A stretch of 64,000 nt of DNA from Gonocerus acuteangulatus (taxonomy: Eukaryota > Arthropoda > Insecta > Hemiptera > Coreidae). Location: contig OX328124.1 in assembly GCA_946811695.1 (NCBI GenBank), forward strand, positions 90,885,696 to 90,949,695, written 5' to 3'. The notes under the pieces were generated by a model. It searched no databases and was not told where the DNA came from. It saw only the letters and a list, made by a program, of their open reading frames with translations. Below, in pieces: positions 1 to 11,893 of the stretch (position 1 is the first letter of the stretch; each line of letters starts with the position of its first letter). The translations under genes and the position numbers were made by a program.

Positions 1-689
1 TGCATCTCTTGTCGATTTTACGCAATATCCTACCGATTACCTCTTCAATTTAACTATTTACCAACCGCCAACTTTTTTAATCCTCTCAACTTTTCACCTG
101 CTGGTGATATTTAATTATAATTTGGGATGATGAATATATACAAGTAAATCCTCAATTGAATGCCCAAAATAACTTATAATTTTATTGGAGTGATTGGAAA
201 ACTGATATGTACACCACTTTCCTTTCATTTTAATCATTGTAAGTACGAAGTATGTTCTTACTTTTTATTAATTTAATATGTTATTGATACTTTAATTAAA
301 GCTTATTTAGTTTAACATTTTAAATACGTAAATTCAGTAAGTTAATTATGAATATGAATTATATCCCTCTGTAAAACTATATTAAAATTCAAGCTTCTTC
401 ACTATGTATCTTATCTATGTAATACCATCTAAACTGATCTGTCTTCTATCAATGTAACATTTTACCAGATGTAAAGCTCTTCATCGCCAAATCTGCGAAC
501 AGTTTCAACAAATAATATAATACATAAAATTATTTTTTATTATTATTTTTATTAATGATTATAATCATTCTAAAAGTAAATTTAGGAATTTCCGAAAAGT
601 TTTATTAAATGATCAAAATAGTTTCGTCGCTATAAAAAGTAGCAATAACCAATGTTATGATAATTATATGCGTTCTATAATGACATTAA
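1..689. other. AT-rich intergenic DNA, no gene seen
   Basis: No open frame, splice-bounded segment or transposon terminus was recognised here. Composition is strongly AT-rich with short T and A runs. Confidence 0.6.
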
Positions 690-1171
690 CCTTTTCGAGG
701 CGGCGATTTTTTTTCGAACATGGTCCTCTGGAGCCAACTTCTTTTTCTTCCTTATATTGTTCATTTTTATTTATTTATTTTTTTTAAAAATATGTTTACT
801 ATCGAAATCACTCAATTTTTAAGTGAATTCACATAAATAAGATCATTCCACACCAGGTGAGCAACTCTCTCTTTGTAAAATTTGTTTTGAATTTGTTTCT
901 GTCAGCGGATTGGGCACGTGTGCAATGTAGGGTAAAATGAAAATACATATAATTTTTAGATTTTTTTACATACCTACATTAAAACCAATGATATATTTCT
1001 TCCCTGTACTTTATAGATTCCATTAGTCTAAGGAAAACCATATTTCGACGACTATTTTACTCAGAATAACTGATAATTGCTCATTACTGGTATTGCACAA
1101 AGGTTGTGCAGGCCGTCTCATAGCCTAGGAAATCTATTGCACACACGGTGTACAATCGGTCTCGGAGTGGG
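690..1171. mobile_element. Possible piggyBac-type non-autonomous element (TTAA flanks)
   Basis: The segment is bounded by TTAA at 686-689 and 1172-1175. Reading inward, the left end is CCTTTTCGAGGCGGCGAT and the right end (reverse complement) is CCCACTCCGAGACCGAT; they share the CC start, a CGAG core and CGAT. piggyBac-family elements insert at TTAA and have termini starting with CC. No coding capacity is visible in the 482 bp. The terminal match is imperfect, so this is tentative; two chance TTAA sites in AT-rich DNA are the main alternative. Confidence 0.4.
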
Positions 1172-2726
1172 TTAAGAAAATTAAGGATTCAGTAAAACGA
1201 CGCTAAATATACGGAGGTCTGTTCCGGGCACCCATTATGTAGTCCAGTATATGTAAAAAACTTTTTCTGATTTGCATTCAGTCAGTAGATTATCAATCAA
1301 TGTATTGTTTATTGATTCTTGACAAAATAGTGCCTCGCCTTCTCGTATTTTTGAACACCTTGAGCAAGAAGTGGACCGTAGTCTCTTATTTCAGAAATTT
1401 ACTTATCGAACTTTTGTGATATTTTATTTTGAGAATATTTGGTAAAATAAGATACTTTATGGGCTTAAAGATCTTTATCTTCAAGAAGGAGCATATCCAG
1501 TGAGTACTTGTAGATATCCAATCCACTAACAAGTTGCTGAAACCCTCCAATATGCAGCCATCCATTAAACAGCCCTCTTCTATACTAGTCCTTCAATCCA
1601 GTCCTACTGGTTCCATGAAAGTCTTTGATTGATCAACCGACAAAACCCTAGTGGACAGCCCAACTAATAGTCAGGGAAAAGGTTTTTTCATTCTTTCTTC
1701 TCGTAAAAACACTTTTTATTCCAGGACATTTTGTTGAGGTAAGCGTTCTTTCATTTTAGGCCGTCCTACCTTCACATTATTTCAATATTTGTTACCTGTA
1801 GTTAGTCCAAATAATCAACGCTCGCCATCAAAATTTATAATACTGCTCTATAGTCCTCTTCTTAGCGTGATTTCTTCGTCCCTACAGCGAAGATAACTTG
1901 CCTTCGATGTCAAGCGTATGAAGTAGTCCAGATGTGATAACGAGAAATGCCGCTCTTTTTCATAACTTGCAGGTTACGAAAATATCGGACGTTAAAATTC
2001 GTTTGTAAATGCTACTGTCTTTACACTATACCGTACAATAGTATAGGCTTGATGAAAGGGGGGGGGGAGAAAAAAAGCTTTGGCTGAAACGAAAAGTCTC
2101 TTTCGTTCACCAGCAGAATCCACCGCCTGAAACGATTTAATTTTGCGAAATTCGTGCTTATGATTTTACTTGAAAATTTTTAACACAGTTAAAATTCATC
2201 CAAACTGAGATGTATGTTTTAAGTTAATTTGACGAAGTATTACAAAATAAAAATTAAAGACATAAGCAGCTTTGGACTTTTTTCATAATATATACGCATA
2301 CATTACTTCTCTAAAATGTTTTCGAAATCGTGTTAATTTGAAGGTGGTCATTCAAAACACTCATAAATGTCCTACAAATTTATTGAATGTAAATGTTGCT
2401 AATCTCAGTCGAAGAAAACTGTGCTTCAAGACTCGAAAGTATTAATTTCGTTTCATTCGAGGCGAAAATTAGACAGTCTCTAGTCTAACCTATACATATA
2501 TAGATATTATATGGAAACCCACTTAAATTACTTAGCTCTTGCGATTTGTAGGACAGTAACATTGTCGTATGGAAACTTAGTTCAGAGTAGTGCCAATTTC
2601 ATAACAACAGCAATAGAGAAGAAATGAGTACCATATGAAAGTTGGTAGACTCCGAGTGAGGATTCAATTTGAATTCCTTCTCCAAAATAATAATAATAAT
2701 AATAATACTAACAAAATAAGAGCCTC
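1172..2726. other. Intergenic, no gene seen
   Basis: AT-rich unique-looking sequence with a G run at about 2058-2067 and an (AAT)n run at about 2689-2706. No coding signal recognised. Confidence 0.55.
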
Positions 2727-2850
2727 CCTTTTTTCGAGCGTCCATCACGCTGGGTTCTCATGCGGGAGATGTGGGTTCGGGTCCCACCAGTAGGGTGGGC
2801 AACCTGTAAATAACCCGGCGCTAATGGCCTCTATTCCGATTCTCCGTCAA
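2727..2850 (+). mobile_element. Diverged tRNA-derived SINE fragment
   Basis: A box B-like sequence GGTTCGGGTCC lies at 2774-2784, preceded by a degraded tRNA-like head. Downstream is CGGCGCTAATGGCC (about 2816-2829), which also occurs (on the other strand) in the SINE copy at 50142-50331. The shared head and body module suggest a relative of that SINE family, in plus orientation. Ends are not defined. Confidence 0.55.
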
Positions 2851-3172
2851 ACAAAACCTATAAAGCGGAATGAGGCTTGTATAAGACAATCCAACGTGCG
2901 ATAACGATGACGTACAGACCTGCGTGTGCAGTATCAGTGATCCATTTGTCGCGCTCCATGGAGGCTTGTGTGGCCAAGCTACAACTAGGTCAGTGTGGTC
3001 TATCAAGCTTAAGAAGACTATATTTTTCTACCATTTTTCTTGAAGTCTATTTTTTAATAACAATGTAGACGTTGAATTAGATTTCGGTAGCTGTAGAATT
3101 CTGGCAAAGTGCTGAATTCAACAAATGAAGTGTTGGCGGCGAAGAAGGCACATTGTATAGTATAACATTGCT
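2851..3172. other. Unique sequence between two SINEs
   Basis: GC content is higher than the surroundings. The small open frames on both strands show no recognisable protein similarity. It may be the 3' body of the preceding SINE or flanking DNA. Confidence 0.4.
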
Positions 3173-3352
3173 ATGATTTCTTTTTTTTCGGCGCACCGAC
3201 ATCTGGGCCATTAGCGACGACATCCATAGTGTAGCGAGGAATACTCTCACGAGCCGTAAGATGAGAAAATTCCTGCCTCCGGTGGGACTCGAACCCACGA
3301 TCCCCCAAATAAGAATCTAAGGCGTTAGCCACTAGACCACGGGTAGATCCCG
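3173..3352 (-). mobile_element. tRNA-derived SINE (minus strand)
   Basis: Read on the minus strand, the copy starts with a tRNA-like head. A box A-like TAGTGGCTAACG maps to 3323-3334 and a box B GGTTCGAGTCC to 3285-3295. It ends in an A run, seen as T8 at about 3180-3188. The same head and body, in the same orientation, occur at 50142-50331. RNA polymerase III would start from the internal promoter. A clean target duplication was not found; only ATGATT is shared at both edges. It is not a functional tRNA because the acceptor stem and anticodon arm do not fold properly. Confidence 0.8.
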
Positions 3353-4001
3353 AACAATGATTAATACTATAATTATAGATAGTAAAAAAGAAAAAAAAAA
3401 CACTAAAATATTTCGAATATCCAAATTTTTTATGATTAGTTCTTCTGCTTATATTTATAACAATTCATCCAATTGTAAGTCAAACTGTCCTCTACTTAAT
3501 TTACACGGTCAGCGAACTCTTCTTAATGTCGTATTTTTTTATGATTTTCTCTCTCTTTCATAAAATGATAAATGAATTAGAAACACAAACGACATGTGAC
3601 TCCTTCTTCCCGGCTGAGTGGCCGCCGAGCATTTTTTTATGTCACGAAAAAAAAAGACAAAGGCATTCCAACATATCCAATAAAATATCCTTGGAACGAT
3701 GGAACTGTCACTGCCCAGAACGAGTTGATTGGATGGGACTATGACTGGAAAAGATAGGATCGGGGATAGAAAGTGGAATGAAAGACAGAGAAAGTGATAG
3801 GGAGAGAGATTTCTGTGAAGATAAAACGGAAAAAGCCAGAAGATAAAACAAGAATATTTTCTTAAAATCGTATATTTTCTTTCTCACAAGGTTTCTATAT
3901 TTGCAATAGAACTATTTAAATTAAATATTAACCCAATTTTCTTATTTAAAATAATTATTAATTTTAACCTAATTTTTTCATTTCATGTTTCAAATCCGTG
4001 G

Positions 4002-4002
<1 letters not shown>
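3353..4002. other. Intergenic, with purine-rich patch
   Basis: No gene recognised. A GA-rich stretch lies at about 3760-3830. Confidence 0.5.

Positions 4003-4051
<49 letters not shown>
4003..4051. repeat. (TA)n microsatellite
   Basis: About 24 uninterrupted TA units. Isoleucine-tyrosine open frames through it are translation artefacts. Confidence 0.95.
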
Positions 4052-4054
<3 letters not shown>

Positions 4055-5944
4055 TATAAATATTTATATAATTTCACTAAAAAATACTTTGTGGGATTTG
4101 AAAGGTTAAGTTCGTTAACCTGCAGAATCCTTCCACCGGTTTTGGGAGCGAAATGCGCCCAAAACAAACCGTAACGCTTACGTTTTTGCGTTACTAGGCC
4201 TCCAGGTACACGTTTTTCTAAGTAATTGGAAGTGGACAACCATTTTCAAAGCCATATCTATAACTGTTGTCTAAGCGTTTTCAAGCATTTAAGCTAAATA
4301 AAAATTTCTAAGTAATTAACAATTTATTTATTGCTTCTTTTGACAAAATAGGCGACCAGAGTTTTACATAAGGAAATCAGTTTCGTTAATTTTTCTAAAA
4401 TTATTAACTAAATTTTGATTGGTAATTTAAATTTATGAAATAGTGTTATGATTCGATCTGCTTCAAGAATTTGAATGTGTTTTCTATACATTTGCTCTTA
4501 TCAATAAGTAAGTCAGTCAAGTTCAATGGTAGTTTCAATGTTTTTATGTTAAATCTGCTTAAATTTTGTAAATGTTATCCTTGGTCACCTAAAACGTTTC
4601 TTTGTCTTTCCTAGGCCTTTAATGCTAAATAAAGTTTCCAAAGAGCATGCCGAAACAAATATAGATTTTTGAAATATAGATTTTTATGACAATATGACAT
4701 TGGTGCACCGTAAATAATTAATTAAAAAATCGTGAATTTGAATACACGTTAATTCATCAACATGTTTTTTAGAATGTATTTTAATTATAATACATTTCCA
4801 TGATTCCTTGAACCTTTATATAATATAAATTTATTCGTTTCATCTTAAATATTTTTTTCAATCAGAATTATTAGTACAAAATTAGTTTAGCATATACTAA
4901 AGGAGTTATTAACTATTAAAATAATTTAAAGAGAACTGCTTTATAAAAGCTGCATAATGCTGTAATGAATCCTTCAAAATTGAGTTAAAACTTCTTTTTC
5001 ATTTCAACTTAGAGCTGAGTTTGTAGCCATGATATTAAAACATAAGTTTTTATGACCGTCAGAAATTTATTAGGAAGACCAAATTTCATCAAACTTTTAT
5101 GTAGGCTCGTAAAAACTGTATTCTTCAAATAAAATATCACACGACACTTCCAAGAATATAAATAAGACTACTTTAAATAAGATTCTATACACTGTAATTC
5201 ATTATTTTGACATTTTAACGGAATTAAATATTTCAAATTTCCCATGGACGCATGTCATATATTTCAATTGATTTCATTATGTAATTCCGCACGTGTTAAA
5301 TAATTATAAAGCATTTAAACAGTTTTTTAATTTACATATTTGGTAAAAACTCCATATTTTTACATCTTCTACTATAAATACATATTTTGATATTCTTTTT
5401 ATGTTGTAATCTACTATATCTTTGTCAAATACCACTCACACACTCACTAACCTATCATCGCCCAGCCCAAACCACTCGACAGAAAAATTTGAAATATTGC
5501 TTGCACACTCCCTATAGAACGCACACTCGCTAAGAAAGTATTTTTTGACATTCGAATTTTTAAGTATTTTTAGAGGCGTTTGAATTTTTAGATTTAAAGA
5601 GAGCATGCTCGCCTAGGCAAAATGCGTTACTAGGACGACAACAGAACAGATTTTATCGTACTTTATCTATTTCATAGTATTATTTTTAATTGCGGTTAGT
5701 TTCAACTATGATGGCAGTCCATAAATTACTAGAAATAAACTGTCCCTGACAGAGTTAATACAGAGTAATATCCCAAACCCTTGCTCAGCGTCCTCACCCA
5801 TTAACATCCCGAGTGAGAACACTTCTTCGCAATGCTCGCAAATATAATGGGTGTTTCAAAATGATATCTGAGAAACATAAAGTTTTAAATTGTAACGTAA
5901 ATTTATTATTGGCAACGAAATTTAGCCTGTATTGGTTACTATTA
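4052..5944. other. AT-rich intergenic with a short dispersed repeat motif
   Basis: No gene is seen. A segment at about 4155-4210 (CGCTTACG, then TTTTGCG, then CTAGG and CAGGTA) resembles 12425-12475, and part of it recurs at about 5618-5640. This suggests fragments of one uncharacterised repeat. The rest looks unique. Confidence 0.45.
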
Positions 5945-6216
5945 GGCCCAGCGCACACGGTGCGACTGTTCTGCAACTCGAGTTGCAAACTAGTTGCGTC
6001 TGAAACCAGTTTGCAACTGAAATGAAACTTCTTTCTGCTCACGGTGCGACTTTTCTGCAATTAGAATTGCAAACCAGTTGCGTATGAAATTATTTCGCAA
6101 CTGAAACAAAACACGCGAGTATATTGGCTTGTTGTAAATCAATTGCCCAACAGTTTCGCAAGTGGTGTGTTTATTTAGTGAGCTAAGTGTTTTTTTGTAA
6201 GAAGTTGATATGTCAG

Positions 6217-6372
6217 ACTCACAAGGGGAGTATACAGCGATGGGGTCACCGATCTGGACCATTTTTTTTTCTGTTGATTCTACACCGAAAAATAGTCGAC
6301 ACGTGTCCGAGCGTTCGGTCCAATGCGCCTTGGAGCCGAGAAATAAAATAAAATAGGTTGAAAGTGCTTTAT
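6217..6372 (+). repeat. Inverted-repeat arm (partner at 8694-8860)
   Basis: Begins AAGGGGAGTATACAG, continues GGGGTCACC, contains CGACACGTGTCC and ends in an AAATAAAATA and AGGTTGAAA stretch. The reverse complement of 8694-8860 shows the same blocks in the same order. The arm lies inside the Harbinger-like element, while its partner lies 1 kb beyond that element's right end. Confidence 0.7.
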
Positions 6373-6481
6373 TTTTTATATTGAGTTTAAAAAATTATAT
6401 CGACATGATTCTTTCACCAATTCATTTGTTTTATTGAGTTCCTAGATTAAAAGAAAAATAAAATCGTTAAACAATAATTTA

Positions 6482-6719
6482 TGCGTTTTGAAGGGAGACC
6501 AGAGTTTTGAAGGGAGACCCGGTAGCCGTGAGGGTTAAGGCGTGAGCTCTTAACACTCCGTACCAAAGGTCGTGGGTTCGATTCCCATTAGGGGCGGTGG
6601 CTTTTCTTTCGAAAAAAGAAAAGGCGTCACCCCTATCCTGGCTAGAAAAGGGTGGTAATCTATAGATACCTAAAATTCGTAGTTAATAATAAATGGACGT
6701 TAAAATTTAAATAAATAAA
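6482..6719 (+). mobile_element. tRNA-derived SINE with 13-bp target duplication
   Basis: Flanked by TAAACAATAATTT at 6468-6480 and 6720-6732, an exact 13-bp duplication. The head resembles tRNA-Ser/Leu: box A-like region GTAGCCGTGAGGGTTAAGGC (about 6522-6540) and box B GGTTCGATTCC (6575-6585). A self-complementary body (GGCTTTTCTTTCG with AAAGAAAAGGC, about 6598-6632) follows, and the tail is an AAAT repeat. The first bases contain a tandem duplication of TTTTGAAGGGAGACC. The insertion lies within the Harbinger-like element and is therefore younger than it. Confidence 0.85.
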
Positions 6720-7724
6720 TAAACAATAATTTTTTTTCGTCAAATAAATTCAAAAATATGCTTATGCTTTCAAGTAAACTAGTATTATACATTTTTTATA
6801 CCAAAAATAATAACAGAAATAAGCACCCTAAAAAACTCTAATGTGGTGAATATCATTGAAAAAAAAAATAATGATTTTTCCCAGTCTGAAGGAGACTACA
6901 AATTTGTAAGCCAAAAAGTAACGTGACTTTTTGAAATTCTATATCTCCTCTTGAGATAATCCCATTTTTAATTCATTGAAATCCTTAAAAAGAAGAAACA
7001 CTCCTTGTTCTAACCATATAAATGACTATTGTATTATATCAAAATGTACTTGCAAAAATTGGATCTAAAAAAAAAATCAAATGTTAACTTTTTTGCATAT
7101 TACGTCAATTCCAGAACACGTAGAAACACCCCGATTGGAAGGAATTGTGCCACATTAGGGCCTTTATCGACCCTCTAAGTTTTGTTTGAATCGGTTAAAT
7201 ATTCTTTGAAATATGACTGGATTCTTGAATCTTTAACAAACTTATAAGGGCCCTCCCCGTAAGTGAAATTTAAAATACTTTTTTTTTTATTTTTGTAATA
7301 TTCACAAAATTTGAATTTAGGGGGTTTTTAATGTGCTAAAAACGAATCTGACATCCGTTTTTAAATCAAAAATTGCTTCACGTTAAGTTCTTGATGGCAC
7401 ATATTGCCCTTATTTACATAACCCATCATAACATAGCTGAAAAACAAATGTAATAAATAAACCTTCTTGTAACTAAGCAACCGCAAATATCGATAGAATG
7501 CACAGCTGTCCGACGAAAGTCTCGTACAACTCAATTGCAACGCAACTGCAGACGCGGGCCCACGATTGCATGTGACTGGTTCCAAAGTGGTTTGAAATCG
7601 TCAAAAACCAGTTGCGCCGTGTGCGCCTGTCCATTGAAATACATTGCCGAAGTCACAAAACAGTTGCGCGTGCAACTAGTTTGCAACTGGATTTGCAAAA
7701 CAGTCTCACCGTGTGCGCTGGACC

Positions 7725-8368
7725 TTAACCTCATGGGCGTATATAGGAAATAATTTGGGGGGGGGGGGCTGGGAGAATATCCGGTGTATGAAATACTAAC
7801 AATCTAGAACTTGGAATAGTTAGCCAACTAAAATACTATTCCACCAACAAAAAAGAATATTTTTTCTGAACTAAGTGATCTTATTTAATTTTTTTTCTGG
7901 GTTTTATGATACATTTTTACTGATGAATTCAAAATTTCGGGGAGGGGCTGCAACCCATGGGTAACCTGTAGATAACGGGTTAACTCTAGGTTATCTTTTT
8001 CTTGACACTAGTCCGGAGCGCCCCAGTGCCAAGAAATATTATTCTTTGTTTACTTATCAATTGATGTATAACATATATGACGGAAACCATGCTATAATAA
8101 ACTGTAAAAAATTATATAGTAGCCGTAATTTTGATGATACGTTATTTAACGAAATAAAAAACTACTTATCTGCCGTGACGATGCACGGGCATTCGGCTGG
8201 TTGAGAAAATAAAAGGGAAACCGAGAAAGAAAATAATACTTTGCATATTGAGTCTAGGTCACTGTGTCTTGTCGAATTGTAAGAAGCAAAGGTGGCTGGC
8301 AGTCATGCTTCCACGGCGCTAATGGTCTAGGAGCAGATGTGCATTAAAAAATATATAACAAATTATAG
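7725..8368. other. Intergenic, no gene seen
   Basis: Contains a G run at about 7758-7769 and fragments resembling the CGGCGCTAATGG SINE module at about 8315-8327. No open frame of note. Confidence 0.5.
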
Positions 8369-8422
8369 TTATATATATATATAACAATTATATTATAATA
8401 TATAACAATTATATTATATATA
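8369..8422. repeat. Interrupted (TA)n with ACAATTATAT units
   Basis: TA runs alternate with near-identical ATAACAATTATATTATA segments, a short complex tandem repeat. Confidence 0.85.
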
Positions 8423-8693
8423 GCTGTCCGTCTGTATGTTTGTTCCTTATACAAATCCACACCGTTCGACCGATTTTGACCAAACTTGGCCACACATGTA
8501 GGTCTTGATCAGGGGAGGGGGGTGTTATAGGCTAGGTTAAAATCGTCTAGGACTCACAGTTCAGAGGTCATGGATTGTGAACTTGAACAGTTACAGATTT
8601 GTGTGATTAGATTTTAATATTACTTGTTTGGGTTCTAATTTATTTTGGCTTTTCTAGATGCAGAAAGTAGGTGTAGCATGGCACCCCGGGTAA
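8423..8693. repeat. Dispersed-repeat-like sequence
   Basis: The run CTGTCCGTCTGTATGTTTGT, followed by GACCGATTTTGACCAAACTT, is a phrase type often seen in non-coding arthropod transposons. That is a general recollection, not a family assignment. No coding sequence. Confidence 0.3.
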
Positions 8694-8860
8694 CAGTTAG
8701 TATCGAATAAAGCATTTTCAACCTATTCTATTTTATTTATTAGCTCCTAAAACGCATTGGACAAACCGTTTGGACACGTGTCGACTATCTTTCGATGTAG
8801 AACCACCAAAAAAAAAAAAAGGCCTGATTGGTGACCCCACCACTGTATACTCCCCTTATG
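8694..8860 (-). repeat. Inverted-repeat arm (partner at 6217-6372)
   Basis: Its reverse complement begins AAGGGGAGTATACAG and carries GGGGTCACC, an A/T run, CGACACGTGTCC and CAATGCG like the partner arm. It could be the right terminus of a DNA transposon whose left terminus is at 6217. No duplication of flanking bases could be defined. Confidence 0.6.
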
Positions 8861-9920
8861 AAATTAGACCGGCTTCATTTCACGTTGGACAATTTCTCAA
8901 TGCATGATGTTGCATCAAGTTTCTGAAAAAATGTTCTTCCGTAGAAAAATTCAACTCCCCCCCCCTTTAAATCAGTTCATAATTTTTATTTTTGCTTTAT
9001 TTTTCAATATTTTATAGAGTTTTAGTCATTTTGTTCTATATATTCTCATTTTTTTTTTCTATCCATTTATAATAACAGAGTTCCTACTTAAAATTTATGT
9101 ATTTCATTGCATAATACATTGTGTTTTGTATTTGTTTACAAAATATTTTAAATTTTTTATTATAAATAGTTAAATGTACATGTGCATATTTTGAATTTTA
9201 TTTTAGATGGACATCCGTTCCCTAAATATTATATTTTTATATTAATTGATCTTGTAATATATTACAACTTTTCAAGAATATATTACACTATATATTATTA
9301 ACCACAAATATACAGTATTATATATTATTATACTGAGAACGGATAATTAGTAGGATGCGATTATCTATAAGCCTCCTGGATATTATTGCTCCTTTTATCT
9401 GATTTCATCTTGTAATTAATCAAATGTCTATTTATCACGGGTAATTTATCCCTTCGATATATCTCCATTTAATTCCCACCCCTCGATGAATACAGATAGA
9501 CACCGGCGGGATTAAACACTTATCCTTCCTTTACTAGACTAAGTGTCTTCGGATTAAAAATCCCACTATGAATAAAAGGGCTTTGGAGGTTTGTTAGAGT
9601 CCCGTCACTAATTAACTCTATAATTTAGAGAGGGGGAAATGGTCGTTAGCCCTTTAAGAAAAGCAGAATATCCCCGTTTTTTGCCGTTTATTCGTCGACC
9701 ATTCACAGACCTCAAAGTATACTTTTTTTTTTCTTTTGTCAAAAAGGGCCTTTGATGTTTTCATTAGTTAAACAGAGCGAATTATTATGCTCCAACTATT
9801 ATTTGGCTCCTTTTTATTCATATCACTCTTTATCACTTCTGAAAGGAGATGTCTTTCTATATGCTGTAATAACTAGTCGTAAATTAATTTAAATAATACA
9901 AAAAATACTTGGCAAGCTAT
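8861..9920. other. AT-rich intergenic; possible cis-regulatory patch at 9420-9720
   Basis: No gene. About 9420-9720 is less AT-rich and holds several homeodomain-type GATTA and TAATTA words. Evidence for function is weak. Confidence 0.35.
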
Positions 9921-9957
9921 AATATATATCTATATATATATATATATATATATATAT
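9921..9957. repeat. (TA)n microsatellite
   Basis: Short TA tract with one C interruption. Confidence 0.9.
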
Positions 9958-11134
9958 TCCTATTATTGTCTGTTCTGTCCGGAAACTCCAGTGTGTCTTT
10001 TAATTTATAGTAAGAATTAGATTGCTATTTAACGCTTGAAGAGCCCCACAAAAGGGTTATTTGCCCAAAACAATTAATAAAAATAATAAGGTAACAATTC
10101 ATGAAATCAATAAATAAAATTAATTGTTCATGTTCAGAAAAATATATATGGGAAACGAAATAAAAATCAAATAAATAAAGGAATAAAATAGTTGTAATAA
10201 TGATGAAAATCGATTTAATAATAAGTAATGTCTTACCTAAAAAAAATATATATATAAATCGGTCCACAATTATTTTGAGATTAGAAATTTTGGCTTGGAA
10301 TTAAAAATATTATTTAAATTATTAAAAACATATACAAAATAAAGCTGACTTTTACTTTTCAGGGGCAGAGGGTCGATAAAGTAGGACCTCAAATGGCCTA
10401 CTAAATCGATGAAATCATATATATTTAAAATGTTTCTTCATGATGCTCTTTTGTCAGGAAACTTAAAATAACACGATTTAAAAATTACGTTCGAGGGTTC
10501 GTGTCTTTATGGAATAGAATTCTGAGCAATAATTTTGTCGTTGTTTTTTTAATTCAATTTTTTTAATAGATAAGAAAAATATTTTCTCTCTTAATAAAAT
10601 TTTGTTAAGGGTCTATTATCTTTCAAAATTGAATTATTAACTCTTTTTGTGGTAATTAAATCAGGAATATCCTAAAAACTCCCTTTTGTATGGCCATGAC
10701 GAAAAAATACATTAAATGAATGCATACTCTAGTTAATGATTAATTTTTTAGTATGAATTTACTCTAGTTTATGATTAATTTTTTTGATCGAATTTATTCC
10801 CCTATTCAGATAATGTTTATGACAAGACAAGCCGAGATTGGCCCGATATAAGAGACTCTCCTGAAGATACTCATCTCTAAAGGTTGAAGGCTTCATAAAT
10901 TCCCTTACCAAGCACTTCCTATTTCTTAGATAGATTCACTTCATAGCATCATGGATACTTCCATATACCTCTTACAGGGCTTTGATTCACTTTACCTCAC
11001 ACTTTTCTACAAGCCAACCTATCACCTACTGACGATCTTAAGCCTAACATTATCATATAGATAGCTTCACATATCATAAATCTGGTTTTGTAAGCTTCAT
11101 CATATACTAACTGATTTTTATATTTTTGTTACAG
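9958..11134. other. AT-rich intergenic or intronic DNA
   Basis: No open frame of interest. A short imperfect duplication (ACTCTAGTTAATGATTAATT type) lies at about 10726-10785. The last 35 bases look like the 3' end of an intron, described with the next feature. Confidence 0.5.
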
Positions 11135-11224
11135 GTTTGTTTTTCTTCTCAAGAAACATATATATGTGCTAAGCGTCAGATTTTTCCAAATAAAGAACTG
11201 AGTAGCACAATTCAAATATTGAAG
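11135..11224 (+). CDS. Candidate 90-nt internal exon, protein not recognised
   Basis: Upstream is a textbook intron end: branch-point word TACTAAC at about 11105-11111, a T-rich tract, then ACAG at 11131-11134. Downstream, GAAG is followed by GTAACA, a usable donor. The segment is exactly 30 codons and is open in phase 0 (VCFSSQETYICAKRQIF and on), so splicing it in or out would keep frame. I do not recognise the peptide, and no neighbouring exon was identified. Chance occurrence in AT-rich DNA remains possible. Confidence 0.35.
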
Positions 11225-11468
11225 GTAACATTTCCTATATATTTCAATTTTACAAAACATACACTTGGATGTGGCAAAAAACTCACAATACATTTTAAAT
11301 CATCATAAAGTTTAAATTGTTTTAAGCCTTAGCTAAGTATTGATAAACAATGACCACTATCTCCCCTGCTTTAGCACTGAAAGACTTCTCAGCTCCTAAA
11401 TTAGACAATCAGTTTTCTAAATAATTCACGTAAAGTGTAGTTTATTAAACGGATTATATAAAGTCTAT
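11225..11468. other. Intergenic or intronic
   Basis: No feature recognised. Confidence 0.5.
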
Positions 11469-11475
11469 AAATATA

Positions 11476-11520
<45 letters not shown>
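11469..11520. repeat. (TA)n microsatellite, outer left of palindrome
   Basis: TA tract with one GTG interruption, directly left of the outer palindrome arm. Confidence 0.9.
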
Positions 11521-11523
<3 letters not shown>

Positions 11524-11565
11524 AACATAGAAAACTTGAGTCCATAAATACATACACACACACAA

Positions 11566-11626
<61 letters not shown>

Positions 11627-11852
11627 TGATTTGTGAGACGGCTTCTCTCTCCAGCGGTCTTCTTCCTCTCCTTTGCGCAATATTTCGTCGGGTTCATTCC
11701 CTTGACAACCACCGAGGACGACACATAGCAGCCCGAAGAAGTCGGAGTTGAACCCGACGAAATATTGCGCAAAGGAGAGGAAGAACACCGCTGGAGAGAG
11801 AAGCCGTCTCACAAATCAATCATATCAACCCCAGCGAAGAAACTTAAAACAA

Positions 11853-11893
<41 letters not shown>

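Larger units (their letters stand above)
5945..7724. mobile_element. PIF/Harbinger-like DNA transposon, non-autonomous
   Basis: The left terminus GGCCCAGCGCACACGG (from 5945) and the right terminus, ending GCGCTGGACC at 7724, form terminal inverted repeats matching at about 22 of 24 positions. TTA lies at 5942-5944 and again at 7725-7727, an exact 3-bp duplication of the kind made by PIF/Harbinger elements. Subterminal GTTGCAAACTAGTTGC-type repeats occur near both ends, a usual place for transposase binding sites. The 1.78-kb body has no transposase I can recognise and carries a SINE at 6482-6719. Its left part contains one arm of a separate inverted repeat (6217-6372). Confidence 0.8.

Noticed and set aside
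3173..3352. True tRNA genes at the SINE heads (also 6520-6590 and 50255-50331)
   Set aside because: Box A and B are present, but the cloverleaf is incomplete and the sequences continue into SINE bodies with A-rich tails.
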